A DNA stretch of 64,000 nucleotides from Pogostemon cablin (lineage: Eukaryota; Streptophyta; Magnoliopsida; Lamiales; Lamiaceae): positions 21,744,279-21,808,278 of the forward strand of contig CM042983.1 in NCBI GenBank assembly GCA_023678885.1. Direction: 5' to 3'. Below, piece by piece: positions 47,637 to 58,371 of this stretch; position 1 is the stretch's first letter, and the number at the start of each line of letters is the position of its first letter. Position numbers and translations under genes: made by a program. The notes under the pieces were generated by a model, which ran no database searches, was not told the origin of the DNA, and saw only the letters and a list, made by a program, of their open reading frames with translations.

Positions 47637-49324
47637 TATTATTTATTAAAAATTGAATAATATTAAATATATTTGTAAGCAAATAAAATTCATAGTCCAA
47701 TTAAATGACAACACTTGGATTTTCATGATTAAAATATTAATTTTAATTTATTATATTTTATTTGGGGATTTAATAAATTAATTCTTAAAATAAATTGATA
47801 AATAATTGATAATTAATTTAAGCCCAACAAATTAAATGAGGTCTGACCCAAGTCAAATAAGTCCAATTCAAATATAGTCTAACCAAAGTCAAACAAGCTC
47901 AAGTCAAACAAAGCCTGCAGAATAGATGTCAAATCATATATTGACCAATCAAATTGCAGGGATGAAAAGGCCCAAACCCGCAGAATTAGGTCAAATAATC
48001 CATTGACCAATCAAATTGCGAGTTATATATGGGGTTTTCTCACCCTTCACATATATAAGGAGCCATCATCCATTCATACACACCGAGAGTGATTCTCTAC
48101 GAAGACTTCAGAGTTGTCTGAATAGTTCTTCGAATCCTTTAGAAGTGCTTTGCCCATAACTAGATTGGACTTTAATATTTAAACATTAGGTTAGATATAA
48201 TTTAAATAAATATTATTCGGCCTAAAATCATAAAATTAAGTGAAGTTGTTGCCCAAAAAAATAACACATTCTGTGCAACGCACGGGTTCAATTACTAGTA
48301 ATAATATAAATTTGGCAAATATAAGATATATTTTTAGCGTATTCCATTAATTGTCAATTAATAATATCAATCAATATTCAATCAATTTATTTTAATTTAA
48401 TATACATAAATTTGTATTTTAGTTTTATTTTTGCTTAATATTCAATTAATTAATCTATTTAAACTATTCTAATTTAATTTTGGAAAATATTTGGGTGAGA
48501 TTGTCTCACGGATCCCCTTATGTAAGACAGATCACCCATTAACCCATTAATTATATTTTTAAGGGCCATGTTTGGTTGTAGTCAAATTAGAAAATTGAAA
48601 ATTCAATTATAAAAATAAATTAATTAGGTCATATATATATGTATATATATATATATATATTATTTTTTTATATATATATAATGTTTTTTTTTTAATTATA
48701 TTTTTATTATTAAAATTTTTATTAATTTAAATTTGTTATTTATTTAATTTATTTTTTTATTTAAATATTATAAATTTATAAAATGTGATACTCAATTGAT
48801 GAAAAGTGATAACAGTGCTGTGAACTACTACGTGAATAATTTATAATATAAATAAAAAATGATAATATTTTAAACGAAAAGTGATAACATCTTTAATAAA
48901 AAAAAGTGATAACTTTGTTTTGAACTATATTTCATAAATAATTTATAGTATAAATGAAAAGTGATAACATTTTTCATAAAAAAGTGTATTTCACGAACAA
49001 TTTACTGGAATAATAAAAAGTGATAACATTTTAATAAAAATTATTCCTAATAAAAGAAAAGTGATATCCGTCTAACTAAATTATTTCACGAACAATTCAT
49101 TGGAATAAAAAGTGATAACATTCTTAATAAAAAGTTACACATAATAAAGAAATAATGATAATCATTTAATTTAAATATTTTATGAACAATTCATAAGATG
49201 AATAAAATTGATAATATTTTAATATAAAGTGATACCTAATTATAATAAAGTTATAAAAAGACTGATGAATTGTCTAATAAATAATTAATAATAATAATAA
49301 TAAATTAATTAATTAATTAAAAAA

Positions 49325-49565
49325 GAAATAATTACTGATAGGTACACACTTTGTACCCCTAATTACTACTAGATACATTGATTTAAAATAATTATTATTT
49401 AATACAAAATATTAAAGTAAAATACCAAATATACCCCTAAACCCATATACCTTTAAAACACTAACCCCAACCTCTACCCACCACCGGACCACCGCTGCCG
49501 CTGCCGGACCGCCGCCGCCGCCGGCGGAGCACCGGCGGCCGGTCGCCGGAAAATCTGTTCGTCAG

Positions 49566-49616
<51 letters not shown>

Positions 49617-49901
49617 GGTCGCCGGAAAGCTGCCGCGCCGCCGGAAAAGCTGCCGGACCGCCGCCGCCGGACCACCACATTTTTTTGCTGCACACACTTT
49701 TTTTTTCCTGCACACATTTTTTTTGCTGCACACACTTTACTGCACATGAACTTTTGCTGCACACAATATTTATGTGCAGCACATTAATAGGGGTAATATT
49801 GGAATATCACTATATATTTTTGTACCTAGTAGTAATACTTTTGTATGTTTGTATCTCATAGTAATTTAGGGTTTTTTTGTGTACCTAGTAGTAATCCTCC
49901 C
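49325..49901. mobile_element. MULE D (577 bp, same family as MULE C)
   Basis: Flanked by perfect 9-bp ATTAAAAAA (49316-49324 and 49902-49910). The ends GAAATAATTACTGATAGGTA and the complement GGGAGGATTACTACTAGGTA pair over 24 bp. Left CAAATATACCCC and right TATTGGAATATCACTATATA motifs match MULE C, with TTTTTGCTGCACACA repeats between. The core (49465-49680) is very rich in CCG/CCGG and split by a 49-base A run. Confidence 0.88.
49566..49614. repeat. Uninterrupted A49 tract
   Basis: 49 consecutive A inside GC-rich sequence. Similar GGTCGCCGGAAA stretches stand on both sides. The phenylalanine- and lysine-run ORFs over it are artefacts. Confidence 0.9.
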
Positions 49902-50565
49902 ATTAAAAAATAACCTAATACTACTGAATGCTGGCGCCTGGGAGTTAAGAAGCGAAAATTTTTAATTAAAAATTGTGAATGCTGAAAAGAATGGAAATAA
50001 GAGGATCCGTGAATTCCAGCTGAAGTTACTAAAATTGAAATAATTAGTAAAAAGAATATTTTAATTAGTGAATGCCAAACAATGCCCTTATTTTTCCTTA
50101 ATTTTTTATTTAATATATATTATATTTATTTGGGTTAATGGATGATCCGTCTCACATAAGAGGATCCGTGAGACGGTCTCATCCAAGATCTGCCCTTTAA
50201 TTTTAGTTCACAAGTTTTTATTTTATATTTTTTTATTTATATATATTTTTAATGTAGTATTTAATTTAAAGTACATCTTAATTTAGTTTAATTATTCTCT
50301 TTTATGTTAAAATATTTTCTTCATTTAACTGATCAAATTTCAGATAACTTATTAATTGTTATCTATACCAGTGAGTATTAATAAATTATTATTATATATA
50401 TTGTTATAAAATTTTTAAAATCAACGGGTACATGTATGATTAGAAGGATATGAAAGAAATATATATCATACAAAATGTTATGCAAAAGTATATGTTTGGT
50501 CATTATAAGATATGAGATAGAGTTCTAAAGGCTAAAGTAATTAAAAGTTATAAGTAATAGTGAGT

Positions 50566-50854
50566 GTCATTGGAGAGATTGGAGGAACTGAGTCAAAGCT
50601 TCTCACATGTGGTGAGGAATTTAACTTGAAAATTGAAAGTTAAACGGAAATACCGAATATGTCCCCGGTGCGCGCTGGTGCACCATGGGATATTGAACTA
50701 CCTGCTACATCTGAAGCTCCACCATTAATTGTTGTTGTAAATAATTAATTATATGTTGTAGATTATATTGATTTGGAGATTAGGAAGTATAATAAGGAGA
50801 CCAATGAGTGGGTTTTTAGTAGGAAGGTTGCCCGAGCAAGCTGATTCTATGTAT
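50566..50854 (+). pseudogene. F-box/kelch (SKIP11-like) 3' fragment, copy 6 (truncated)
   Basis: The same fragment as the others. DLEIRKYNKETNEWVF and GRLPEQADSM are readable. It ends at the ADSMY position. Later kelch sequence and the family stop are missing. Confidence 0.8.
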
Positions 50855-50995
50855 TATATATTAACATTTATTATTATATCACTATTATATAACTTCAAAA
50901 TATTTATTTTTAACTAAAAAATATTTGATAAGTCCTTTTTTAGTTAATTATTTCAAGAAGATAATTATTTAAATATTATAATATATTGAGATTCA

Positions 50996-51295
50996 GTGAG
51001 CTGTTATACGAGCCGAGCGAGTCCGAGTAGTGGGTACTCGATCTCGGGTCGAGTAGTTATCGATCCGAGCTCGACTCGTTAAAGAAATGATCCTAAGAAC
51101 AAGCTCGAACTCACTCGAGTAATTTTTGAGTTGAGTTTATCAAGCCTTATTGAGCTGATTTTTAATGAATATATCCGATATTAATTATTTAATTTAATAT
51201 TTATAATATTATATAAAATTATATTTATTATGAAAATAATCGAGCCTTGTCGAGTCGAGCCGAGCTCTCAAGAAGCTCGTTCATTTAACAGCTCT
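50996..51295. mobile_element. hAT-like MITE (GAGC/GCTC-rich)
   Basis: A 300-bp block beginning GTGAGCTGTTATACGAGCC and ending CGTTCATTTAACAGCTCT. The ends pair as imperfect inverted repeats (GAGCTGTTA). The flanking 8-mers GAGATTCA and AAGATCCA match at 6 of 8. The interior is full of CGAGC/GCTCG motifs, a composition often seen in plant hAT MITEs. Borders are tentative. Confidence 0.5.
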
Positions 51296-51551
51296 AAGAT
51301 CCACCACTTTTTTATATGTGTAATTTTTAAAAATCAAATTACACTTCTTCCATTTTATTATAAGACTACATTTAAGAATTAATTACTCTAAATATTTTGT
51401 ATTCAATTACCATAAAACTTCAACTAAAAATAATAAAATATTTATTTAACATAAATAGTATACTATTTATAATTATATATATAAATTATTAAATTTATAA
51501 ATTTAAAATGAAAAATAATGAATATTTTGGGTTAACGTGGTAAAAATATTA
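51296..51551. other. AT-rich flank
   Basis: No gene, no recognisable element. Confidence 0.5.
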
Positions 51552-51568
51552 CTCCCTCTTAGAGAAGT
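51552..51568. mobile_element. Stowaway-type MITE, left piece
   Basis: CTCCCTCTTAGAGAAGT preceded by TA (51550-51551). It is the left end of the MITE that continues at 60462, separated by the chromovirus. Confidence 0.85.
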
Positions 51569-53651
51569 TGTGATACCCGAGCTTCTCACTACTCATGTGC
51601 CAATATAATTTAATTTGTGTTATGTGCATTTTATAATTATGTGATAATTATGTGGTAATTATGTGATTATAATGTGGCAATTATGTGACAATTGTTTCTA
51701 CATTTTATTTATCTTTATATTTTATTTGAGACATTTGTGATAAATGGTGACAATATGTGAATAAATATGTGCATAAATATTTACGTGCATTAATTTGGAT
51801 ATATGAGTAAATTATTTTATATGTATAAATACACTTTTCTTAATTATTAAGTATCACACATGTTCTCATAAGAATAATAGTAGGTAGAAAAATATACACA
51901 TATGTATTATATCTTACCTATTAAGTATTGCACGTATATTCGTATTGAATAATAATAATATAATACTTACTATTAATAGTAAGTATAATAATAATAATAT
52001 TAATAATAGTAAATTAATAAATGAGGCTACGTATGTATTACATGGTTTAAATACAACCACATAATTTCAAAGATGATAATTAACATACGTGGCTTCCTAA
52101 CTAGCAATAAATTCTTAGTGTTAGTATACATATATAACTTATTGTTTTGTAAGCAATACGTGGCCTTCTAATTAGCCATAAATTCATTACACTAATAAGG
52201 ATATGTAGCCGACTTTTACCATTTATAAATATGTGTGATGACTACCCATATTTGAAAAAAACAAAGCATAATACGTTAAAAAAAAAGATAGAGAGAAGAA
52301 AGGGAGAGAGGAGAGAGAGAGAGAAAAAAGAAGAGAAAGAGAAAGAGAAAGGAGCGTGCCGGAACATACGTAGTCAGAACGGGAGAAGAGGAAGGGATTA
52401 GTTGTAGTATTTCACGGGTCTATAGTGTTGTTACTGTCGAAATCCAGGTAAGTAGAAGTTCAACTACAATGCATAAACATGCTGTTTATGAATTATTTGT
52501 GATTAATATGTGATAATTATGTTATGTGTTATTTTTGATTAGTTTAATTACGTTATGAATTATTTGGAGATTTATTTGTTATACAAGTTGGGGATCTATG
52601 TGATTGGAAATTATATCATTATCCTATATAGATCTGTGTGATTGGAAACTGTTGAAAATATATTTTTATAGTTTGAGAAGATATTGGTTATAAGGATATG
52701 TGGGATCCAAGATTAAGTTGTTATTCCAAAAAGAGATCCGTGTGATCCAAGGTGAAGTGATTATTCTATAAATTGATATATGTGATTGAGGTGAAGTTGT
52801 TATTTCAGAAGTGGATTTATGTGAATTGAAATTAAGTTGTTACTTTATTGTTATTAAATGTTGATATTGATATTGTAAATGATTTATTATGCACATTTAA
52901 TTGTTTTGGGTGCATACCATGCATAAACATGAAAAGTGTTTTCCTCAAAATTAATAAGATACTGATGGTGTGTGCGGCCACTATATATGCATCTCTGTCA
53001 GGGTTCGAAAAAATCGTTCCCGATATTTTTATTAGGGGTTCGGAAAAATCGTCCCCACCACTTTGCCAGAGTTTGGAAAAATCGTTATCGGCACTATTTT
53101 CGGGGTTCGGAAAAATCGTCCCCATTGAGCTCTTTTGGGGTGCATATTATAAGTGTGTCGTGGGGATCCCGCAACGTGAACAGTTTTCAAAATAAAAGAT
53201 ACCAACTAGAAGGACTAGGAAATAGGCGATAGAAAACTAAATACATTTTCATGCACTGACATGCATGATTTTTACTTACTGAGATTTTTGTCTCACTAGT
53301 TTATGCATTGTAGGTGAGCCTGTTGATGATTGAGTTTGCGATGTGATTATGCAAGCTGTGGAGCTCCTACAGGGTTTTGAGCAGATGTACATAGATGACG
53401 ACCTGTTGGGCTAGGCCGTGGGTTTATTTTGTTTCCGCTGATATTTTTGTTATGTAATATAATAAGTATTGTCACGAGTTTGTCTAGTTTGAAGTGGTAT
53501 CAGAAACCAGTTACGTATGTTGAACTGGTGTGATGGTGTTGGTTATAAACGTATTATGTGGAAAAAAAAAATTTATATGCAGGTTTTTATAATAATAATG
53601 TTTATGTTAAATAGTATTTAAATTATAAGTTGTGTAAGGTGGGTCGTGTCA
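51569..53651 (+). repeat. 5' LTR of the chromovirus
   Basis: Starts TGTGATACCCGAGC and ends GGTCGTGTCA. A TATAAAT at 52224-52230 followed by a GA-rich stretch (52290-52350) suggests the promoter and start of the leader. Four ~36-bp repeats lie at 52995-53130. Confidence 0.95.
52995..53130 (+). repeat. LTR tandem repeat, 4 units of ~36 bp
   Basis: Core GGTTCGGAAAAATCGTCCCC. The equivalent in the 3' LTR is 59803-59935, also four units. Confidence 0.85.
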
Positions 53652-53654
53652 GAG

Positions 53655-53666
53655 TGGTATCAGAGC
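53655..53666 (+). promoter_or_regulatory. Primer-binding site, initiator tRNA-Met
   Basis: TGGTATCAGAGC, three bases after the 5' LTR, complementary to the 3' end of initiator tRNA-Met. Confidence 0.93.
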
Positions 53667-53815
53667 ACGGCTTGGGTCCTGCAGACTGTCTATGTACATG
53701 AACTCATTCTTTTGGAGCGCAGCTTTGCAAGTAAGTGTTATTTTCATTCTATGTTATTATGTGTCTTATAAATTATATTGGCCATGTGGTGTAGGAAGTG
53801 TAGTTAGTAGACAAA

Positions 53816-55954
53816 ATGGTAAGGGCTACAGGTGAAAGTTCTGAAGGGGATAGGACTGCTGAGCAAGCAGCACCTCTTGAAGGGAATAATCGTGATGCGG
53901 TGATTACTCGACTAATGGAACTGGTTGAGCGCCAGTCCCAACAGATACAGCAACTGATTCAGCAGAGAGATGTGGGTGGACAACCCGAGGGTAATGCAAA
54001 TCAAGATAGACGTCAAGTAGAACGTGTGGAAATGGTTTGTGAAAGGTTTCGAAAGCTGAGCCCTCCAATATTTGAGGATGCAGCAGACCCCACAGATGCA
54101 GAGGATTGGTTACGCACGGTGGAAAACATGTTTCAATACAGTAGAATTCCAGATGGGGACAGAGTGCTGTGTGCTTCTTTCATGTTACGAGGAAGTGCAG
54201 GCCACTGGTGGGATACCATTAAAAGTATTGAGGACATCATGACTATGACATGGGAAAGGTTCAAGGAACTTTTCAGAAATAAGTACTTTACGGCACCAGT
54301 GAGAGCCATGAAGATGAACGAGTTCATACAGTTGAGGCAAGGTGGCATGTCAGTCACAGATTACCTTCGTAGATTTGAGCAGTTGTCGAGATTTGCTGAA
54401 CATATGGTGAGTACGGAGGTACTGAAAGTGGAGAGATTTGTGGAAGGCTTAAGGCCTGAACTTTACAGAGATGTTAGTATGGCGGGACTGCATGGAGCAA
54501 CATACTCACAAGTTGCAGAAAGGGCTCAAATTGCTGAGCAAGCGGAGATGAGGATTAGACAAGCGCAAGTTATCAGGCGTCAATTTCAGCAGAAACCAAT
54601 GCAACAGTTTGGGAGAGTTGATAAGAGACCGATGCCATTTCAGAGGCCGAATTCAAATGTTCAAGTGGAGCAAGGACAGAGACGAGGAGAACCCAACAAG
54701 CGTCCCAAATTTGATCAGGGTAAGGTGCCACCGGCGCCGCCACTACCCATATGCTCTAATTGTCTTAGATCACATGGTGGAGAGTGTCAAATTCCTCCGA
54801 GAACGTGTTACACATGCGGGGAGAAAGGACATGTGACTACTACTTGTCCTAAGAAAGGGAAGCAGGGACATCAGGGAAGAGCTCCAGCTAGGGTGTATAC
54901 TTTGACGCGAGAGGAGGCAGATGCGAATCCCTCAGTTGTCACGGGTAAGTTCTTTATTTTTGGCACTTCTACATATGTGCTATTTGATTCTGGAGCAACC
55001 CATTCATTTGTATCCACTGAGTATGTGAGGAAGCTGGGTGGAACACCTAACTTGATAGAAGCTAATTATGAGGTGATGATACCTTCTGGTGAGTCAAAGC
55101 AAACTAATCAACTTCTACGAGATTGTGTTATTCCTATTGAAGGAAGACAACTCCTCGCTAATTTGATTGTGTTAAGTATGAATGATTATGATATCATATT
55201 GGGCATGGATTGGTTGTCAAAATATGGTGCTACAATAGTTTGTCAGAAGAAGAGTATCACTTTTCAACCAGTGAAAGGAGAACCGTTCACTTTTGTTGGA
55301 ATCAAGAAAAGCTTCAGATTTCCGATGATATCGGCAGGAAAAGCACAGCGGTTGTTGGAAAGTGGTTGTGAGGGGTATCTGGTGAGTGTAATGAATGTTG
55401 AGGGGCAGCAATGTCCAGTTCTTGATAATGTACCAGTAGTTCGGGAATATCTGGAGGTATTTCCAGATGATCTTCCAGGTTTGCCACCAGACAGGGAAAT
55501 AGAGTTTGTTATTGAGCTACAACCAGGAACGGCTCCTATATCTAAAGCGCCATACAGGATGGCACCAGCTGAACTAAAAGAATTGAAAATACAGTTACAA
55601 GAATTGCTAGATAAAGGATTCATCAAACCTAGTTTCTCACCTTGGGGAGCACCAGTTTTGTTTGTTCGAAAGAAGGATGGCACATTGAGAATGTGCATTG
55701 ATTATCGGGATCTCAACAAAGTTACGGTAAAGAATAAATATCCATTGCCTCGCATTGATGATCTGTTTGATCAGTTACAGGGTGCAGCTATCTTTTCGAA
55801 GATTGATTTGCGGTCAGGGTATCATCAGTTGAAGATAAAGAATGAGGATATTCCAAAGACTGCATTCAGTACAAGGTACGGGCACTATAAGTTCTTAGTG
55901 ATGCCGTTTGGATTAACAAATGCTCCTTGCAGCATTTATGGATTTGATGAATAG
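53816..55954 (+). pseudogene. Chromovirus gag, protease and first half of reverse transcriptase
   Basis: 712 codons from the ATG at 53816. A Gln-rich N-terminus is followed by the gag core (residues ~90-210, DAEDWLRTVENMF, GHWWDTI), a CCHC zinc knuckle (CYTCGEKGHVTTTC, ~331-344), protease with LFDSGATHSFVS (~388-399), then RT from ~580 with WGAPVLFVRKKDGTLRMCID and YHQLKI. At about 55925 a single extra base within the NAP.AF segment shifts the frame to a stop at 55954. In the intact family this is one continuous polyprotein. Confidence 0.95.
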
Positions 55955-56627
55955 AGTATTTCAGGAATTTCTCGATAAATTTGTGATTGTGTTTATCGAT
56001 GATATTCTGATTTACTCTAAGAATAAGGAGGATCATGCTCTACACTTGAAAAAGGTGTTGGAAATTCTGAAGGAGAGGCAGTTGTATGCAAAGTTCATGA
56101 AGTGTGAGTTTTGGTTAGATCGAGTTATTTTCTTGGGACACGTGGTGTCGGGAGAAGGAATTTCAGTGGATCCAGGTAAAGTAAAAGCAATCCATGATTG
56201 GCCACAACCCTCAAATCCCACTGAGGTTCGTAGCTTTCTTGGATTGGCGGGATATTATCGAAGGTTTGTTGAAAGATTTTCTAAGATTGCTTCACCATTA
56301 ACACAGTTGACCAGGAAGAATGTGAAGTTCACATGGACGGAGGCATGTGAACAAAGTTTCCAAGAATTGAAGAGACGGTTGACATCAGCACCTATCTTAA
56401 CTATTCCTACGGAGACAGAAAACTTCAAGGTTTACAGTGATGCTTCAAAGAATGGTCTTGGGTGTGTATTGATGCAGAATGGGAAACTGATAGCGTATGC
56501 ATCCAGACAATTAAGGGAATATGAGAAGAATTACCCAACTCATGATTTAGAGTTAGCCGCAGTGGTGTTTGCACTCAAGATTTGGAGGCATTATCTATAT
56601 GGGGAACGTTGTGGAAATCTATACTGA
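55920..56627 (+). pseudogene. Chromovirus RT second half and RNase H start (second frame)
   Basis: Continues RT in the next frame: FMDLMNRVFQEFLDKF, the catalytic FIDDILIYSKN (residues ~24-34), the thumb region FLGLAGYYRRFVE, then RNase H (VYSDASKNGLGCVL, Asp ~173). A second extra base, a G at about 56613, shifts the frame to a stop at 56627. Overlap with the neighbouring ORFs only reflects frame extension. Confidence 0.93.
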
Positions 56628-58332
56628 TCATAAGAGTCTGAAGTACTTCTTCACTCAGAAAGATTTGAACATGAGGCTGAGAAGATGGTTGGAACTGATG
56701 AAGGACTACGACTGTGTTATCAATTATCATCCGGGTAAAGCCAATGTGGTTGCTGATGCATTGAGCCGAAAGGCAATACAGAGTGTAGCTGCTATGACCA
56801 TAAATCAGAAACCAGAGTTGCTTGATTTGCAAAGAATGGGTGTGGAGATCATTCAGGAAGGATCATTGGAAGCAAAGATGGCAGCTTTGACCCTTCGACC
56901 AACTTTGATGGATAAGATTCGACAGAGCCAACAGGAGGATAAATTGTTTGACAAGATAAAGAATGATATCAGCTCTGGAAAGTCTTCTAACTTCCAATTA
57001 GGAGATGATGGCGTGATTCGTTATGGAGGTCGATTATGTCTACCTGAAGTGGATGACATTCGGGGGAAAGTGATGACAGAAGCTCATTCAACACCATACT
57101 CTGTACATCCGGGGGCTACGAAGATGTATAGAGATTTGAAGTCACATTATTGGTGGCCAGGGATGAAGAGAGATGTCACTCAATATGTGGAGCAATATTT
57201 GACTTGTCAGCAAGTCAAGGCCGAGCATCAAAGACCAGCAGGAACTTTACAGCCTTTATTTATTCCAGAGTGGAAGTGGGAGAATATCACGATGGATTTT
57301 GTTATCGGGCTACCGAAGACAGTGAAAGGTCACGATGCCATTTGGGTTATCGTGGATCGATTGACTAAGTCAGCTCATTTTCTTCCTATTAGCTCTACGT
57401 ATTCTATGGATCGTTATGCCCAACTATATATACAAGAGATTGTCAGACTCCATGGAGTACCACTCACCATTGTATCGGACAAAGATACGAAATTCTTGTC
57501 TGCTTTCTGGAAGAGTTTACATAAGGCGTTGGGGACACAATTATCTTTCAGCACAGTATTCCATCCACAGACAGATGGTCAATCAGAGCGTACAATACAA
57601 ATCTTGGAGGATATGCTCAGAGCGTGTGTGTTGGATTTTCAAGGTCAGTGGAGTAAATTTTTGTCTTTGATAGAGTTCTCGTACAATAACAGTTATCAGT
57701 CTACTATCGGGATGGCTCCATATGAAGCATTGTACGGGAGGAAGTGTAGATCTCCAGTTTATTGGGATGAAGTTGGAGAGATGAAACTTTTGGGTCCAGA
57801 CTTGATTCGTGAAATGTCAGAAACTGTTACCCGTATACGAGAGAAGATGAAAGTTGCTCAAGATCGACAAAAGAGTTATGCAGACAAACGGAGGAGAGAA
57901 TTGGAATTTGAAGTGGGTGATCAGGTATTTCTGAAAGTATCTCCAATGAAGGGGATAATGCGATTTGGAAGGAAAGGGAAACTCAGTCCAAGATATGTTG
58001 GTCTGTTCACTATCATTGAGAGAGTTGGCAGTGTTGCCTATAAGTTGGAGTTACCAACATCGATGTCTAGAGTACATGATGTGTTTCATGTGTCTGTATT
58101 AAGGAAGTATGTTCCAAATCCATCTCATGTTCTCAGGCAAGAACCAGTTGAGTTAAGAGAAAATTTGAGTTATGAGGAAGTACCAGTTGAGATCTTGTGG
58201 CGAGAAGTGAAGAAGCTCAGAAATAAAGAAATACCATTAGTAAAGGTATTATGGAGGAACCAACTAGTTGAGGAAGCTACTTGGGAAAGAGAGGATGAGA
58301 TGATGGCTAAATATCCAGACCTCTTCAGGTAA
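56569..58332 (+). pseudogene. Chromovirus RNase H end, integrase and chromodomain (third frame)
   Basis: RNase H ends with YTDHSLKYF-type DHKSLKYFF and ADALSR. Integrase follows: a His-His zinc finger with YLTC in place of the usual CLTC, so one zinc ligand is lost (the older sister keeps Cys). The core has MDFVIGL (Asp ~242), SDKDTKF (~303) and ERTIQ (Glu ~340), giving D,D35E spacing. Then come GKLSPRYVG, VHDVFHVS and a C-terminal chromodomain-like segment (VPVEILWREVKKLRNKEIPL, then EATWE). Chromodomains direct integration to heterochromatin. Ends at TAA 58330-58332. Confidence 0.93.
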
Positions 58333-58356
58333 GTAAATTTCGAGGACGAAATTTTT

Positions 58357-58371
58357 ATAAGGTGGGGAGGA
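58357..58371 (+). promoter_or_regulatory. Polypurine tract of the chromovirus
   Basis: ATAAGGTGGGGAGGA directly before the 3' LTR. Primer for plus-strand cDNA. Confidence 0.85.

Larger units (their letters stand above)
46493..48298 (+). mobile_element. Non-autonomous Helitron with two nested MITEs
   Basis: Begins TCTTAATATATATAAAAGTA and ends CTAG, with the short hairpin GTGCAACGCAC and GGGTT just before. It is inserted between A (46492) and T (48299) without duplication, all standard Helitron features. The unit spacer (for example 2514-2540) shows the empty AATTAATAATATAAATTTGG site. No Rep/helicase sequence. The first ~290 bp is repeated in tandem (46498 and 46791). Bases 47820-48240 are a GC-richer segment without a recognisable gene. 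Confidence 0.88.
30855..48459. repeat. Tandem pseudogene unit U5
   Basis: Kelch fragment (with a 381-bp insertion), Athila element 32167-45854, post-kelch sequence and spacer from 45860 with no Ole e 1-like gene, Helitron 46493-48298, then spacer end. The single AATAAGATCACCTATCTGTA near 46062 marks the place where U1-U3 carry the Ole e 1-like pseudogene. Confidence 0.82.
48482..50195. mobile_element. MULE with long terminal inverted repeats, carrying a nested MULE
   Basis: Flanked by perfect 9-bp TTTAATTTT (48473-48481 and 50196-50204). The ends are ~64-bp inverted repeats, about 80% identical by eye, sharing GAGACNGTCTCACGGATCC-like and CCATTAACCC segments. This is a different family from MULEs A-D. 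It has no transposase. The interior (48780-49260) has about ten AAAAGTGATAAC-type repeats. MULE D is inserted at 49325-49901. Confidence 0.87.
48460..50854. repeat. Tandem pseudogene unit U6, truncated
   Basis: Leader interrupted by a MULE (48482-50195), then the kelch fragment, which breaks off at 50854 into unrelated AT-rich DNA. This is the right border of the array. Confidence 0.8.

Noticed and set aside
49461..49782. ORFs with long Phe runs or Arg/Gly-rich ends
   Set aside because: They are translations of the A49 tract and CCG-rich sequence of MULE D.
53816..58332. Programmed ribosomal frameshifting in the chromovirus pol
   Set aside because: The shifts fall inside the RT and RNase H domains, not at gag-pol, and each is explained by one extra base relative to the family.
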